Assembly: GCA_018813765.1 (NCBI GenBank) | Contig: JAHJBC010000001.1 | Location: 124,001 to 188,000 of the forward strand | Source of the DNA: Gammaproteobacteria bacterium | GTDB taxonomy: Bacteria; Pseudomonadota; Gammaproteobacteria; Burkholderiales; Gallionellaceae | DNA: 64,000 nucleotides | Direction of reading: 5' to 3' | Position numbers and translations under genes: made by a program | The notes under the pieces: generated by a model | Database searches by the model: none | Seen by the model: only the letters and a program-made list of their open reading frames with translations | Told to the model about the DNA's origin: nothing | Shown here: in pieces, positions 49,532 through 58,797 of the stretch | How positions within the stretch are numbered: the stretch's first letter is position 1 | How the letters are laid out: every line of letters starts with the position of its first letter

Positions 49532-51010
49532 ATGTTGATTTTTGAACGCTCCCACCCCGGTCGCCGCAACGCGGCACAGTCGCCCGCGCACATCGCCGAC
49601 GTGACAGGCATCCCAGCCCACCTGCTGCGCAAGGAAGCGCCGCTGCTGCCCGAGGCGTCCGAGATGGATGTGGTGCGCCATTACACGCGGCTGTCGCAGA
49701 AAAACTTCTCCATCGACACCAATTTCTATCCGCTCGGCTCCTGCACCATGAAGTACAACCCGCGCGCCTGCAATTCGCTGGCGATGCTGCCGAACTTTTT
49801 GGCGCGCCATCCGTTCGCGCCGGACAGCACCGGCCAGGGATTCCTCGCCTGCCTGTATGACTTGCAAGAGATACTGAAGGACGTGACCGGCATGGCAGGA
49901 GTCAGCCTCACGCCGATGGCGGGCGCGCAGGGCGAGTTCGCGGGCATCGCGATGATCCGTGCTTACCACGACGCACGCGGCGACAAGGCGCGCAGCGAGA
50001 TCATCGTGCCGGATGCAGCGCACGGCACCAACCCGGCGACGGCGGTGATGTGCGGCTACACGGTGAAGGAGATCCCGACCGACGCCAACGGCGACGTGGA
50101 CCTCACTGCACTGCGCGCCGCCGTCGGCCCGCAGACCGCCGGACTGATGCTGACCAATCCTTCCACGCTGGGCGTGTTCGAGAAACGCATCACCGATATC
50201 AAGAACATCGTCAACGAGGCGGGCGGCCTGCTGTATTACGACGGCGCCAATCTCAACGCCATCCTCGGCAAGGTGAAACCGGGCGACATGGGCTTCGACG
50301 TGATTCACATGAACCTGCACAAGACCTTCTCCACGCCGCACGGCGGCGGCGGGCCGGGCGCGGGCGCGGTGGGCGTGGCCAAACGTCTGCTGCCGTTCAT
50401 GCCTATACCTCTGGTGGGCAAAGAGCCCTCACCCCAACCCTCTCCCAGTGGGAGAGGGAGCTCTTATCGGTGGCTGACCGAGCAGGACCTTCCGCAATCC
50501 ATCGGTCGCCTGTCCGGCTTCATGGGCAATGCGGGCGTGTTGCTGCGCGCCTATGTGTATGCGCGCATGCTGGGCGCAGAAGGCATGCACCGCGTGGCCG
50601 ATTTCGCCACGCTCAATGCCAACTACCTGATGGCGGAATTGCAGAAGGCCGGTTTCACCGTGGCCTTCCCGCAGCGCCGCGCCAGCCACGAGTTCATCGT
50701 GTCGGCCAAGGAGCTGAAGGACGCCACCGGCGTGTCCGCTATGGACATCGCCAAGCGCCTGCTGGACAAGGGCTTCCACGCGCCCACCACCTATTTCCCG
50801 ATGCTGGTGGCGGAATGCCTGCTGATCGAACCGACCGAGACCGAATCGAAGGAAGTGCTGGACAGCTTCGTCGCCGCGATGAAAGAGATACGCGAAGAGG
50901 CGTTCGCCGATGCCGCGATGGTGAAGGGCGCGCCCTACACCCAGCCGGTGCGCCGCCTCGACGACGTGAAGGCCGCGCGCGAGCTCGACCTGGTGTGGAA
51001 GGCAGCATGA
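49532..51010 (+). CDS. gcvPB: glycine dehydrogenase (decarboxylating) subunit 2
   Basis: [41 protein letters not shown]. Confidence 0.96.
   Translation: MLIFERSHPGRRNAAQSPAHIADVTGIPAHLLRKEAPLLPEASEMDVVRHYTRLSQKNFSIDTNFYPLGSCTMKYNPRACNSLAMLPNFLARHPFAPDSTGQGFLACLYDLQEILKDVTGMAGVSLTPMAGAQGEFAGIAMIRAYHDARGDKARSEIIVPDAAHGTNPATAVMCGYTVKEIPTDANGDVDLTALRAAVGPQTAGLMLTNPSTLGVFEKRITDIKNIVNEAGGLLYYDGANLNAILGKVKPGDMGFDVIHMNLHKTFSTPHGGGGPGAGAVGVAKRLLPFMPIPLVGKEPSPQPSPSGRGSSYRWLTEQDLPQSIGRLSGFMGNAGVLLRAYVYARMLGAEGMHRVADFATLNANYLMAELQKAGFTVAFPQRRASHEFIVSAKELKDATGVSAMDIAKRLLDKGFHAPTTYFPMLVAECLLIEPTETESKEVLDSFVAAMKEIREEAFADAAMVKGAPYTQPVRRLDDVKAARELDLVWKAA
50426..50462. repeat. palindromic GC-rich repeat inside gcvPB
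   Basis: CCCTCTCCC-AGT-GGGAGAGGG, encoded as [11 protein letters not shown]. Confidence 0.85.
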
Positions 51011-51297
51011 TCCACAAGCGCATCATCGGTTTCCTCTGGCTGATACTCGGGGCGTTGTTCGTCTCCGTTGTGGCGATGAACATGGGCGGCCTGAGTACCC
51101 GCGCCATGATCGCGGGTTCTCTGATCAGCCTGGTCTTCTTTGCTGCCGGGGTCGCATTGCTGGCTAACGTGCGGCGCATGATTCCGCTTTACCTGACCTG
51201 TGCGGTACTGAGCCTGTTCACCTTCCCGATCGGCACGGTGGTCGGCGCCTATTATTTCTGGTATTACTTCACCATCGAAAAAATACATCCGAAGTAG
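51007..51297 (+). CDS. small 3-TM membrane protein, ATGA-overlapped with gcvPB
   Basis: [28 protein letters not shown]...; in-frame part of ORF 50050..51297. Confidence 0.7.
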   Translation: MIHKRIIGFLWLILGALFVSVVAMNMGGLSTRAMIAGSLISLVFFAAGVALLANVRRMIPLYLTCAVLSLFTFPIGTVVGAYYFWYYFTIEKIHPK

Positions 51298-51407
51298 GGG
51301 CTGGAGCGCTTCGATTTCGGGTATGAGGAGGATGCCGAAAGGCACGATCTCTTCCTGACGGGGAATTTCCGCATCCGATTCGGATATGATGCAGCCATTC
51401 ACACTCC

Positions 51408-52499
51408 GTGAGCATCATGATACTTTACCAGACCCTTCGCCCTGCCTTGCATGCCCTGCGCCGCCTGATGCCGCGCATCGCCGCCCTTGCACTGCTATCC
51501 GCCATGGCCGCACCGGTCTGGGCGGCTGCGCCGGTATTGCGCGTACTGGCCTGGCCGGGTTATGCCGACCCGGCTGTGGTGAAGAGTTTCGAGCAGCAAC
51601 ACGGGGTGCGCGTCGAGGTGACGGTGATCGATTCCGATTCCACGCTCTGGCACAAGATCAGCGCCGACGATGCCGCCTACGACGTGTTCGCCGTCAATGC
51701 CGCCGAGTTGCAACGTTACATCGCCTTGAACCTGTTGCAAACGGCCGACCCGGCCCGCATCCCCAACACCGCCCGCCAATTGCCGCGTTTCCGCAATCTG
51801 GCTTCCATTCCCGGACTGGTGCATCAAGGCCATGCCTATGGCATACCTTATACCTACTCGGAGATGGGATTGATCTACGACAAGCGGCAGATATCCTCGC
51901 CGCCGCAATCCATCGCCGCCCTCTGGGATCCGCGCTACCGCGGCAAGGTGCTGGCCTACGACGGCGGCACGCACAACTTCTCGCTCGCCGCGCAGACGCT
52001 GAAGACCGCGAGCCCCTTCCGTCTCGCCCGCGCCGACTGGCCGCGCGCGGTGGATCGCCTGATCGACATGCGCCGCAACGTGCTCGGTTTCTATAGCCAG
52101 CCGGAGGAATCGGTGCGGCTGTTCATGCGCCATGGCGCCGCATTGATGTTTGCCAACTATGGCATGCAACAGGTGCATCTGCTCAAGGCCGCCGGAGCCG
52201 ATATCGGCTATGCGATTCCGCGCGAAGGTGCGCTGACCTGGCTGGATTGCTGGACGATCACGCGCAGGGCGCGCGACCCGGCGCTGGCGCATGCGTGGAT
52301 CGATCACCTGCTCGGCGACCAGGCCAGCGCCCTGCTGGTGAAAGAACAGGGACTTGCCAACACCATCGCCGAGTCGGATGCCAGCCACGGCGACAACCGT
52401 CTGCTCTGGCTGGAACCGGTCGAGGATGCGGAACTGCGCGACAGGCTGTGGCAACGCATCCGTTCCGGGGATCGCGCCGCCAAGGTGCTGGCACCATGA
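51408..52499 (+). CDS. PotD-like periplasmic substrate-binding protein (spermidine/putrescine type)
   Basis: Signal peptide; LRVLAWPGYADPAVVKSFEQQHGVRVEV, GIPYTYSEMGLIYDK, EGALTWLDCWTI. Confidence 0.9.
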   Translation: MSIMILYQTLRPALHALRRLMPRIAALALLSAMAAPVWAAAPVLRVLAWPGYADPAVVKSFEQQHGVRVEVTVIDSDSTLWHKISADDAAYDVFAVNAAELQRYIALNLLQTADPARIPNTARQLPRFRNLASIPGLVHQGHAYGIPYTYSEMGLIYDKRQISSPPQSIAALWDPRYRGKVLAYDGGTHNFSLAAQTLKTASPFRLARADWPRAVDRLIDMRRNVLGFYSQPEESVRLFMRHGAALMFANYGMQQVHLLKAAGADIGYAIPREGALTWLDCWTITRRARDPALAHAWIDHLLGDQASALLVKEQGLANTIAESDASHGDNRLLWLEPVEDAELRDRLWQRIRSGDRAAKVLAP

Positions 52500-54193
52500 G
52501 GTTCTCCATCGTCTGGCGACTGGGACTGCCGCTCGCCCTGCTCGGCGTGCTGGCGACCAGCCTGACCGGCTATTACGCCTACAACGCCAGCCGCGACCTG
52601 CTGGTGAAGGCGGCGGAAGAACGCCTGTTGACGGCAACGCGGGTATTGATGCGCCAGGTCACGGTCACACTGAAGAACACCGCCGCCGATGTGAAGATGA
52701 TCGCCGAACATCCGCAGGCGGCGAACATCCTGAACCGGTCCACCCCCAAGTTCCAGTCCATCGCAGAGAACAACGTGGGCATGCTGTTCGAGCGCATGCT
52801 GGCAGCGCACCCGGAATATTTTCAGATGCGCATGATCGACGCCAGCGCCCACGGTATCGAACGCATCCGCGTGGACCGCGACTCCCACGGCGTGCTGCGT
52901 ATAGGCAACGCCGACTTGCAGGAGAAGGGCCACTATCCCTATGTGTTCGAGACCCTGCGCCTGCCGCGCGGCACCGTGTACATTTCGCACGCCTCGATCA
53001 ACCACGAGGTCGGCGCCCATGCCGGTCTGGAAAAACCCGCGCTGCAGGTCGCGGCCCCGGTATACGGCAACAACGACAAGGTACTCGGCCTGATCGTGGT
53101 CAACGTCGACCTGAACAGATTGTTCTCGCAACTGGCAGCCGACCTGCCGCCGGAACTGGGACTCTATTTGAGCAACGGCAAGGGCGATTTCCTCATCCAT
53201 CCTAACCCGGCACGCGCCTTCGCTTTCGATCGCGGCCAAAGCGCGCTGGTGCAGGAAGAATTCCCCGCTGCCGCCGCGTTGCTGAACGGCAGCGATCAAC
53301 GCAAGGAGTTTGTGGTGACCTCCGGATCAGGGCGATCCGCCAGCGCGCTGGTGGCAGCCTTCATGCACCAGTCGCTGCCCAATCTGGCGGCCGAGGACGA
53401 TTTCGTGCTGGGCCTGGCGCAGCCGCTGGCGAGCGTGGTGGCGGAAAGCGACCGCCTCGCCACCGCCACGATGCGCATCGTGCTCGGCTTCAGCGCGCTG
53501 TCCATCCTGCTCGCCGCCTTGCTGGCGCTCACCATGGTGAGACCGTTGCGCCAGATCATGGAAGCGGTGTCGCGTTTCGCCGCGGACCGTAGCGGCGGCA
53601 CGCTGCCACTTGCCCGCAAGGACGAGATCGGCGTGCTCGCGCGCAGCATAGCCCACATGCAAACGCAGATACGCAACCAGCTCGAAAGCCTGCACGCGCA
53701 ACAGGACGAACTCGATCACCTTGCCAGCCACGACAGCCTGACCGGCCTGCCCAACCGCCGCCTGTTCCTCGACCGCCTCGACCGTGCGCTGGCCAGGGCC
53801 AGACGCAACCACACCACGCTGGCGCTGCTGTTCATCGATCTGGACAATTTCAAGGACATCAACGACACGCACGGCCATGCGGCTGGCGACGCGGTGTTGT
53901 GCGCCGTGGCGCAACGCTTGCAGGGATTACTGCGCGGCGCCGACACGGTGGCCAGGCTGGGCGGCGACGAGTTCGTCATCCTGGTCGAAGGCGCCAGGGA
54001 TGCCGACGCCATCGATCAACTGGTACACAAGGTGAATGAAACACTGGCTGAGCCGATCCGGCATGAGGATCTCGAACTGCCGACCTCGGGCAGCATTGGC
54101 ATCAGCCGCTATCCCGAAGACGGCAAGGATGCCAACGCGCTGCTCGCCGTCGCCGACCAGGCGATGTACCGGGCCAAGGCCGGGAAACGCTGA
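52496..54193 (+). CDS. Cache-HAMP-GGDEF diguanylate cyclase
   Basis: TM, periplasmic domain, TM, HAMP; DSLTGLPNRR, RGADTVARLGGDEFVILVEGA (I-site RGAD); ATG overlaps upstream TGA. Confidence 0.92.
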   Translation: MRFSIVWRLGLPLALLGVLATSLTGYYAYNASRDLLVKAAEERLLTATRVLMRQVTVTLKNTAADVKMIAEHPQAANILNRSTPKFQSIAENNVGMLFERMLAAHPEYFQMRMIDASAHGIERIRVDRDSHGVLRIGNADLQEKGHYPYVFETLRLPRGTVYISHASINHEVGAHAGLEKPALQVAAPVYGNNDKVLGLIVVNVDLNRLFSQLAADLPPELGLYLSNGKGDFLIHPNPARAFAFDRGQSALVQEEFPAAAALLNGSDQRKEFVVTSGSGRSASALVAAFMHQSLPNLAAEDDFVLGLAQPLASVVAESDRLATATMRIVLGFSALSILLAALLALTMVRPLRQIMEAVSRFAADRSGGTLPLARKDEIGVLARSIAHMQTQIRNQLESLHAQQDELDHLASHDSLTGLPNRRLFLDRLDRALARARRNHTTLALLFIDLDNFKDINDTHGHAAGDAVLCAVAQRLQGLLRGADTVARLGGDEFVILVEGARDADAIDQLVHKVNETLAEPIRHEDLELPTSGSIGISRYPEDGKDANALLAVADQAMYRAKAGKR

Positions 54194-55087
54194 TCAGTTC
54201 CCCTGTTCGCCGTTCTTCAGCCCGAGTGCGGGTGCCTTGCCCGGATCGTCCTGCCCGGCATGGATCACGGTCAGATGCGGATAAGGGATCTCGATGCCTT
54301 GCGCATCGAAGGCTTCCTTGATCCGCTTCAGGAACTCGCGGCGCACGCCCCACTGTTCCAGCGCGACGGTCTTGAAGCGGCAGCGCAGCACGATGTCGGA
54401 ATCGCCCCAGTCCTGCACGCCGGCGATCTCGATGTCCTCGAGGATCTTGCCGCCTATCGATTCGTCGTCCCGCATTTGGCCCGCGACCTGCCGCATGACC
54501 TTGTATGCATTGTCGACGTTCTCGCTGTAGGCGATGCTGACGTCGATCACCGCATAGGCATAGCCGCGCGATTTGTTGGTGACAGTGGTGATGAGTCCGT
54601 TGGGGATGTAGTGGACGCTGCCTTCATAGTCGCGCAGGCTGACATAACGCAGGGTGATGTCCTCCACCAAGCCGGTCTTGCCGCCTACCTCGACCACATC
54701 GCCCTGGCGGATCTGGTTCTCCAGCAGCATGAAGAAGCCGTTGAAATAATCCTTGATCAGGCTCTGCGCGCCGAAACCCACGGCCAGGCCGACCACACCG
54801 GCGGCACCGAGGATGGGCGCGATGGAGATGCCGATCTCGCTCAACACCAGCATGCCCGCCACCAGCGAGATCACCACGGTGGAGATGTAGCGGAACACGC
54901 GCGCCAGCGTCTCGATGCGGCGTCTGTCTTCCGCCGAGTCCGCATGCCGGTTCATGTAATCGCGGAACATGCGGATCAGCCTGCGGCTCAGGTGCAGCAA
55001 TACCCAAGCCAGCACCAGAATGACAACGACATGCAACAGGTCTTTGGAAAGATGCAGGTAATCGAATATGCCAGCTTTGTCGTTCAT
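54194..55087 (-). CDS. small-conductance mechanosensitive channel (MscS family)
   Basis: GAAGVVGLAVGFGAQSLIKDYFNGFFMLLENQIRQGDVVEV. Confidence 0.94.
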   Translation of the reverse strand: MNDKAGIFDYLHLSKDLLHVVVILVLAWVLLHLSRRLIRMFRDYMNRHADSAEDRRRIETLARVFRYISTVVISLVAGMLVLSEIGISIAPILGAAGVVGLAVGFGAQSLIKDYFNGFFMLLENQIRQGDVVEVGGKTGLVEDITLRYVSLRDYEGSVHYIPNGLITTVTNKSRGYAYAVIDVSIAYSENVDNAYKVMRQVAGQMRDDESIGGKILEDIEIAGVQDWGDSDIVLRCRFKTVALEQWGVRREFLKRIKEAFDAQGIEIPYPHLTVIHAGQDDPGKAPALGLKNGEQGN

Positions 55088-55896
55088 GGCGTTTCCCGTC
55101 CCGTCGGTGGTTGCGGTAAGTTGGCACCGGAAGCCGGATCGTCGGTAGCGAGCTGCAACTCGGCGCGCATCAGGCGCATCAACAGCTCCTCGAAAGTGTA
55201 AAAACCCTTGTCGCAGTTCGCGAGATGGCTCAACGCGAATGCCGCGCCGGTACCGAAAGCCTCGCGCCGGATCGAATCGTGGATCAGGCGCACGGTCTGG
55301 TGCGGAAAGCCGAAAATGACCTCGTGGTGGCCGACGATGCCGCCGAAGCGCAGTGAGGTGATCTGGTCCGCGTCCACTTCCAGCGTTTCGGCGATCTTGC
55401 GCGCCGTGCCCGAGATCTCCGGTTTGTCGCGGAAGTGCTGCTCGACGATCTGCACGTCGGCGAACGGCGCGGCCCTGCGCAACAGCTTGGCCGCCACGAT
55501 CAAAAAGTTGATGCCGAGCGTGATGTTGGGCGAACACATCACGCGCGTGTCCTGCCCGAGCTCGCGCGCATAGGCCAGGTCGTCTTCGGTGTAGGCCGAG
55601 ATCGCGCTGAGCAGCATGATGCCGCGTTTGCGCACTTCCTCGCCGTAGGCGCGCAGGCTCTGCGGCGAAGAGAAATCCACCAGCGCATCCACCGGCGTCT
55701 CGTCGAACAGCGTGGCAAAGGGAAACTGCTCCAGCGAGAGCACGGGCACTTCCGTGCCGGGATGGGTCAGCCGTCCCTCGACCGGCGTGCGCCGCGCGAT
55801 CCAGCGCAGGTCGAAGCGCTGGTCGCCGCCCAGTATGTTCGCCACGGCCTGTCCCGCCCTGCCGTAGCCCACCAGTCCTACCCTGATCTTCTCCAA
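55084..55896 (-). CDS. DapB-like dihydrodipicolinate reductase family protein
   Basis: RVGLVGYGRAGQAVANIL, DFSSPQS, CSPNITLGINFLI, EQHFRDKPEISGTARKIAE. Confidence 0.75.
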   Translation of the reverse strand: MEKIRVGLVGYGRAGQAVANILGGDQRFDLRWIARRTPVEGRLTHPGTEVPVLSLEQFPFATLFDETPVDALVDFSSPQSLRAYGEEVRKRGIMLLSAISAYTEDDLAYARELGQDTRVMCSPNITLGINFLIVAAKLLRRAAPFADVQIVEQHFRDKPEISGTARKIAETLEVDADQITSLRFGGIVGHHEVIFGFPHQTVRLIHDSIRREAFGTGAAFALSHLANCDKGFYTFEELLMRLMRAELQLATDDPASGANLPQPPTGRETP

Positions 55897-56000
55897 AACG
55901 TCTGCCTTTCTGAAATCCAGTTACAATTTTGACGTGCTGTCACGCCCAGGGGAATACTGTTTTACCCTCCACATCCCGGCTCACCTCCGGGCGGGCCGCC

Positions 56001-57953
56001 TCACTCCATCAGCCAGAAGAACGCGAGCGGCGGAATGAGCAGCGCGTCGTTTTCCACCCTGATGCGCTCTCCGGCGCGGATGTCGGTCAGTGCATCCTGT
56101 CGACACAGTCCGATCGCTTTCAGCACCCCGGTATCCAGCACCTGGGGCTCGTTGTTGAAATTGCACAGCACCAGCACGCAACTGGCCGGAGTCCGGATGT
56201 CGGTCCGGCAATAGGCCAGCAGGTTGGGGTTGCCGGTGTCGATCATGCGGCGGTTGTCGAAGTCGGCGAACGCGGGCGTCTCCTTGCGCAGTGCGATCAG
56301 TTTCTTCAGGCCGCTGAAGATGCGCTGCTCTACCGTGCCTTTTTCATGCCTGCGCGCGGCCTTGGTCCAGTCGAACGACGCACGGTGCACCCAGCGGGAA
56401 TCGTTGCGCCTGAGCGGGTCGGCCAGATATTCCAGGTTGTTCAGCATGCCGATGGCATCGCCGCCATACAGCAGGGGGATGCCGCCGAACGACAGGATCA
56501 CACTGTGCAGCAGCAGGATGGTATCGACGGCCGCGGTGATCGCCTGCTCGTCCCCGCTCTCCAGCGCGCTCTCCAGTCCGACCAGCGATGCGAGCGCGCC
56601 CGAGATGCGCGCGTCCCCGGTCTCGACATTCTCGCCGAACGGGAATCCGCGCGCCGGCGAGCTGGCGAACCTGCCGGTGAAATAATCGACCAGGAAGCGC
56701 CGGTGCGCCGCCGGGTCGTATCCGGCCAGTCGGGCATCGTTGTCGTCGAAGCCCAGGCCGATGTCGTCATGGCAGCGTACATAGTTCAGCCAGGTCGCGC
56801 GCTCCAGCTTCTGCGGCAGGTTGCCCGTCCCGAGATTGAGCAATTTGGCATTCTTGGTCGCCACGCCGTCCCACAGCAGCGACATCAGCACCGCGTTGTA
56901 GGCGATCTCGCATTCCTTCGCGCTCAGCGCGTCCTCGCCGAAATACTTGGCGATCTCGGCGGGCGCCACGATCGCCTCGGCGATGAACAGCACGCCGGGC
57001 GCAGTCACCTGGCAGCAGTCCTTCATCAGTTGCAGCAGCAGGTGCGCCTCGCGTTCGTTCTGACAGGTGCTGCCGATCTTCTTCCACAGGAAGGCGACCG
57101 CATCCAGGCGCAGGATGTCGGCGCCCTTGTTGGCCCAGAACAGCATGATGTCCACCATCTCGACCAGCACGGCGGGATTGTGATAGTTCAGGTCCCACTG
57201 GTATTCGTTGAACACCGTCATCACCCATTTGCCCATCTGTTCGTCCCAGGTGAAATTGCCGGGCGCGGTGTTGGGGAATATTTCCGGCATGGTCTCTTCG
57301 TACAGATCGGGCGTGTCGCGGTTGTCGAAGACGTAGTAGTAATCCTGATAGTGCTGTTCGCCCGCGCGCGCGCGCTGCGCCCACTCGTGCTCGTTCGAGG
57401 TATGGTTGACCACCACATCGAGCACCAGCAACATCTCGCGCTTTTTCAACGTGGCGGCGAGCGCATCGAGATCCTCTATCGTGCCGAAGCGCGCATCCAG
57501 CTTGTGGAAATCGCGCACGGCGTAGCCGCCGTCGCTGTGCTGCGGCGGACAATCGAGCATCGGCATGATGTGCAGCAGGTTGATGCCGAGCTCCTGCAGA
57601 TAGGGCAGGCGCGCACGCAACCCCCGCAGGTCGCCGGCGAAGCGGTCGCAATAGAGCGCCATGCCCACCCATTTCTGGCTCATGAACCAGTTGTAATCGC
57701 GCTCGCGCGCCAGGTCGGAGCGGCGCAAATGCGGCAAGCGCTCGATGTAGCGAAAGGCCATGGTCTCGACCAGCCGCACCATGTGTTGCTTGAAATCCGG
57801 GCGCGTGCCGTAGAGCAACTGGAACAGACGGTGGATGGAATAGAAGTTCGCGCCCAGCCGGGTGTAAAAATGGCGCAGGCGATAGTTGCCGAGCTCGGGA
57901 TTGAGCTCGGCCAGGATTTCGTTCATCAGCGCATGCGATGCCTGCTCATACAT
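56001..57953 (-). CDS. ams: amylosucrase (GH13)
   Basis: LLHIMPMLDCPPQHSDGGYAVRDFHKLDARFGT, VLDVVVNHTSNEHEWAQRA, DILRLDAVAFLWKKIGS. Confidence 0.92.
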   Translation of the reverse strand: MYEQASHALMNEILAELNPELGNYRLRHFYTRLGANFYSIHRLFQLLYGTRPDFKQHMVRLVETMAFRYIERLPHLRRSDLARERDYNWFMSQKWVGMALYCDRFAGDLRGLRARLPYLQELGINLLHIMPMLDCPPQHSDGGYAVRDFHKLDARFGTIEDLDALAATLKKREMLLVLDVVVNHTSNEHEWAQRARAGEQHYQDYYYVFDNRDTPDLYEETMPEIFPNTAPGNFTWDEQMGKWVMTVFNEYQWDLNYHNPAVLVEMVDIMLFWANKGADILRLDAVAFLWKKIGSTCQNEREAHLLLQLMKDCCQVTAPGVLFIAEAIVAPAEIAKYFGEDALSAKECEIAYNAVLMSLLWDGVATKNAKLLNLGTGNLPQKLERATWLNYVRCHDDIGLGFDDNDARLAGYDPAAHRRFLVDYFTGRFASSPARGFPFGENVETGDARISGALASLVGLESALESGDEQAITAAVDTILLLHSVILSFGGIPLLYGGDAIGMLNNLEYLADPLRRNDSRWVHRASFDWTKAARRHEKGTVEQRIFSGLKKLIALRKETPAFADFDNRRMIDTGNPNLLAYCRTDIRTPASCVLVLCNFNNEPQVLDTGVLKAIGLCRQDALTDIRAGERIRVENDALLIPPLAFFWLME

Positions 57954-58797
57954 CTGTCGTTCCCTCCCGTCCCGGCGCGCGCAGCCAGTCGTCGATCTCC
58001 GGCCAGAAATGCGCGACGCCTTCGATGATACCCGCGCTGTAGTTGCCGTTCATCCCGAGGTAGCCGCCCCTGGCCACATACAGCGCATCGTTTTGCGCCT
58101 TCAGCGCCTGCTCCCTGGTCGGCGCATCGGCATTGGCCACCAGCACGGACGGAATCTCGCTCAGCATCACGTCCAGGTCGTTGCCGCTGTCGCCGGCGAA
58201 CAGCGTGTTGCGCAGCCCGAAGCCGTTGCAGCGCATCAGGAAACGGATCGCCTGCAGTTTCCCGGCGCTGGACGGCAGTATATCCAGCAATCCGCGCCTG
58301 CCCGGCATCTCCATGCTCCAGACCAGATTGGCCTTGATGCCGCCCGTGTCCAGGCGCGCGCGCATCTCGCCGAGCAGCGCCTCCGCATCCACGTCGGGAT
58401 CGGCGTAGTAGCTGAGCTTGTGGCGATTCTGCTTCGCTTCTTCCTGCGGCTGCAATCCCGGGAATTCGCCCAGCAGGCGGCGCAGCTCGTCGCAACTCCG
58501 GCCTTGCCAGTCGGCGGCTATCCAGTCGTCCCACGCTTTCCAGCGCTGCCACGCGGCAGGGTCGATCCGGTAGATGGTGCTACCGACATCCGAGATGACG
58601 AACTGCGGACGCGGCAGTTCGAATTCCGCCATCGCCTGTTCGACCAGTGCGCGCGAGCGGCCGGAGACATAGGCCAGCGCCACATCGTGGCGGCGCGCCA
58701 GCCGATCGAAGCACGCGCGCGCACCTGGCGACTCGGGTTCGATGCCGTTCGGCAGCAACGTCCGGTCGAGGTCGGTGCACAGCAGCAGCCGTTTCAA
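57946..58797 (-). CDS. spp: sucrose-6-phosphate phosphatase (HAD family)
   Basis: LLLCTDLDRTLLPNG, AYVSGRSRALVEQA, LFAGDSGNDLDVML; TTG start overlapping sps stop. Confidence 0.88.
   Translation of the reverse strand: MKRLLLCTDLDRTLLPNGIEPESPGARACFDRLARRHDVALAYVSGRSRALVEQAMAEFELPRPQFVISDVGSTIYRIDPAAWQRWKAWDDWIAADWQGRSCDELRRLLGEFPGLQPQEEAKQNRHKLSYYADPDVDAEALLGEMRARLDTGGIKANLVWSMEMPGRRGLLDILPSSAGKLQAIRFLMRCNGFGLRNTLFAGDSGNDLDVMLSEIPSVLVANADAPTREQALKAQNDALYVARGGYLGMNGNYSAGIIEGVAHFWPEIDDWLRAPGREGTTDV

Noticed and set aside
55929-58028. 699-aa plus-strand ORF
   Set aside because: Antisense to the clearly identified amylosucrase gene; low-complexity composition typical of high-GC shadow ORFs.
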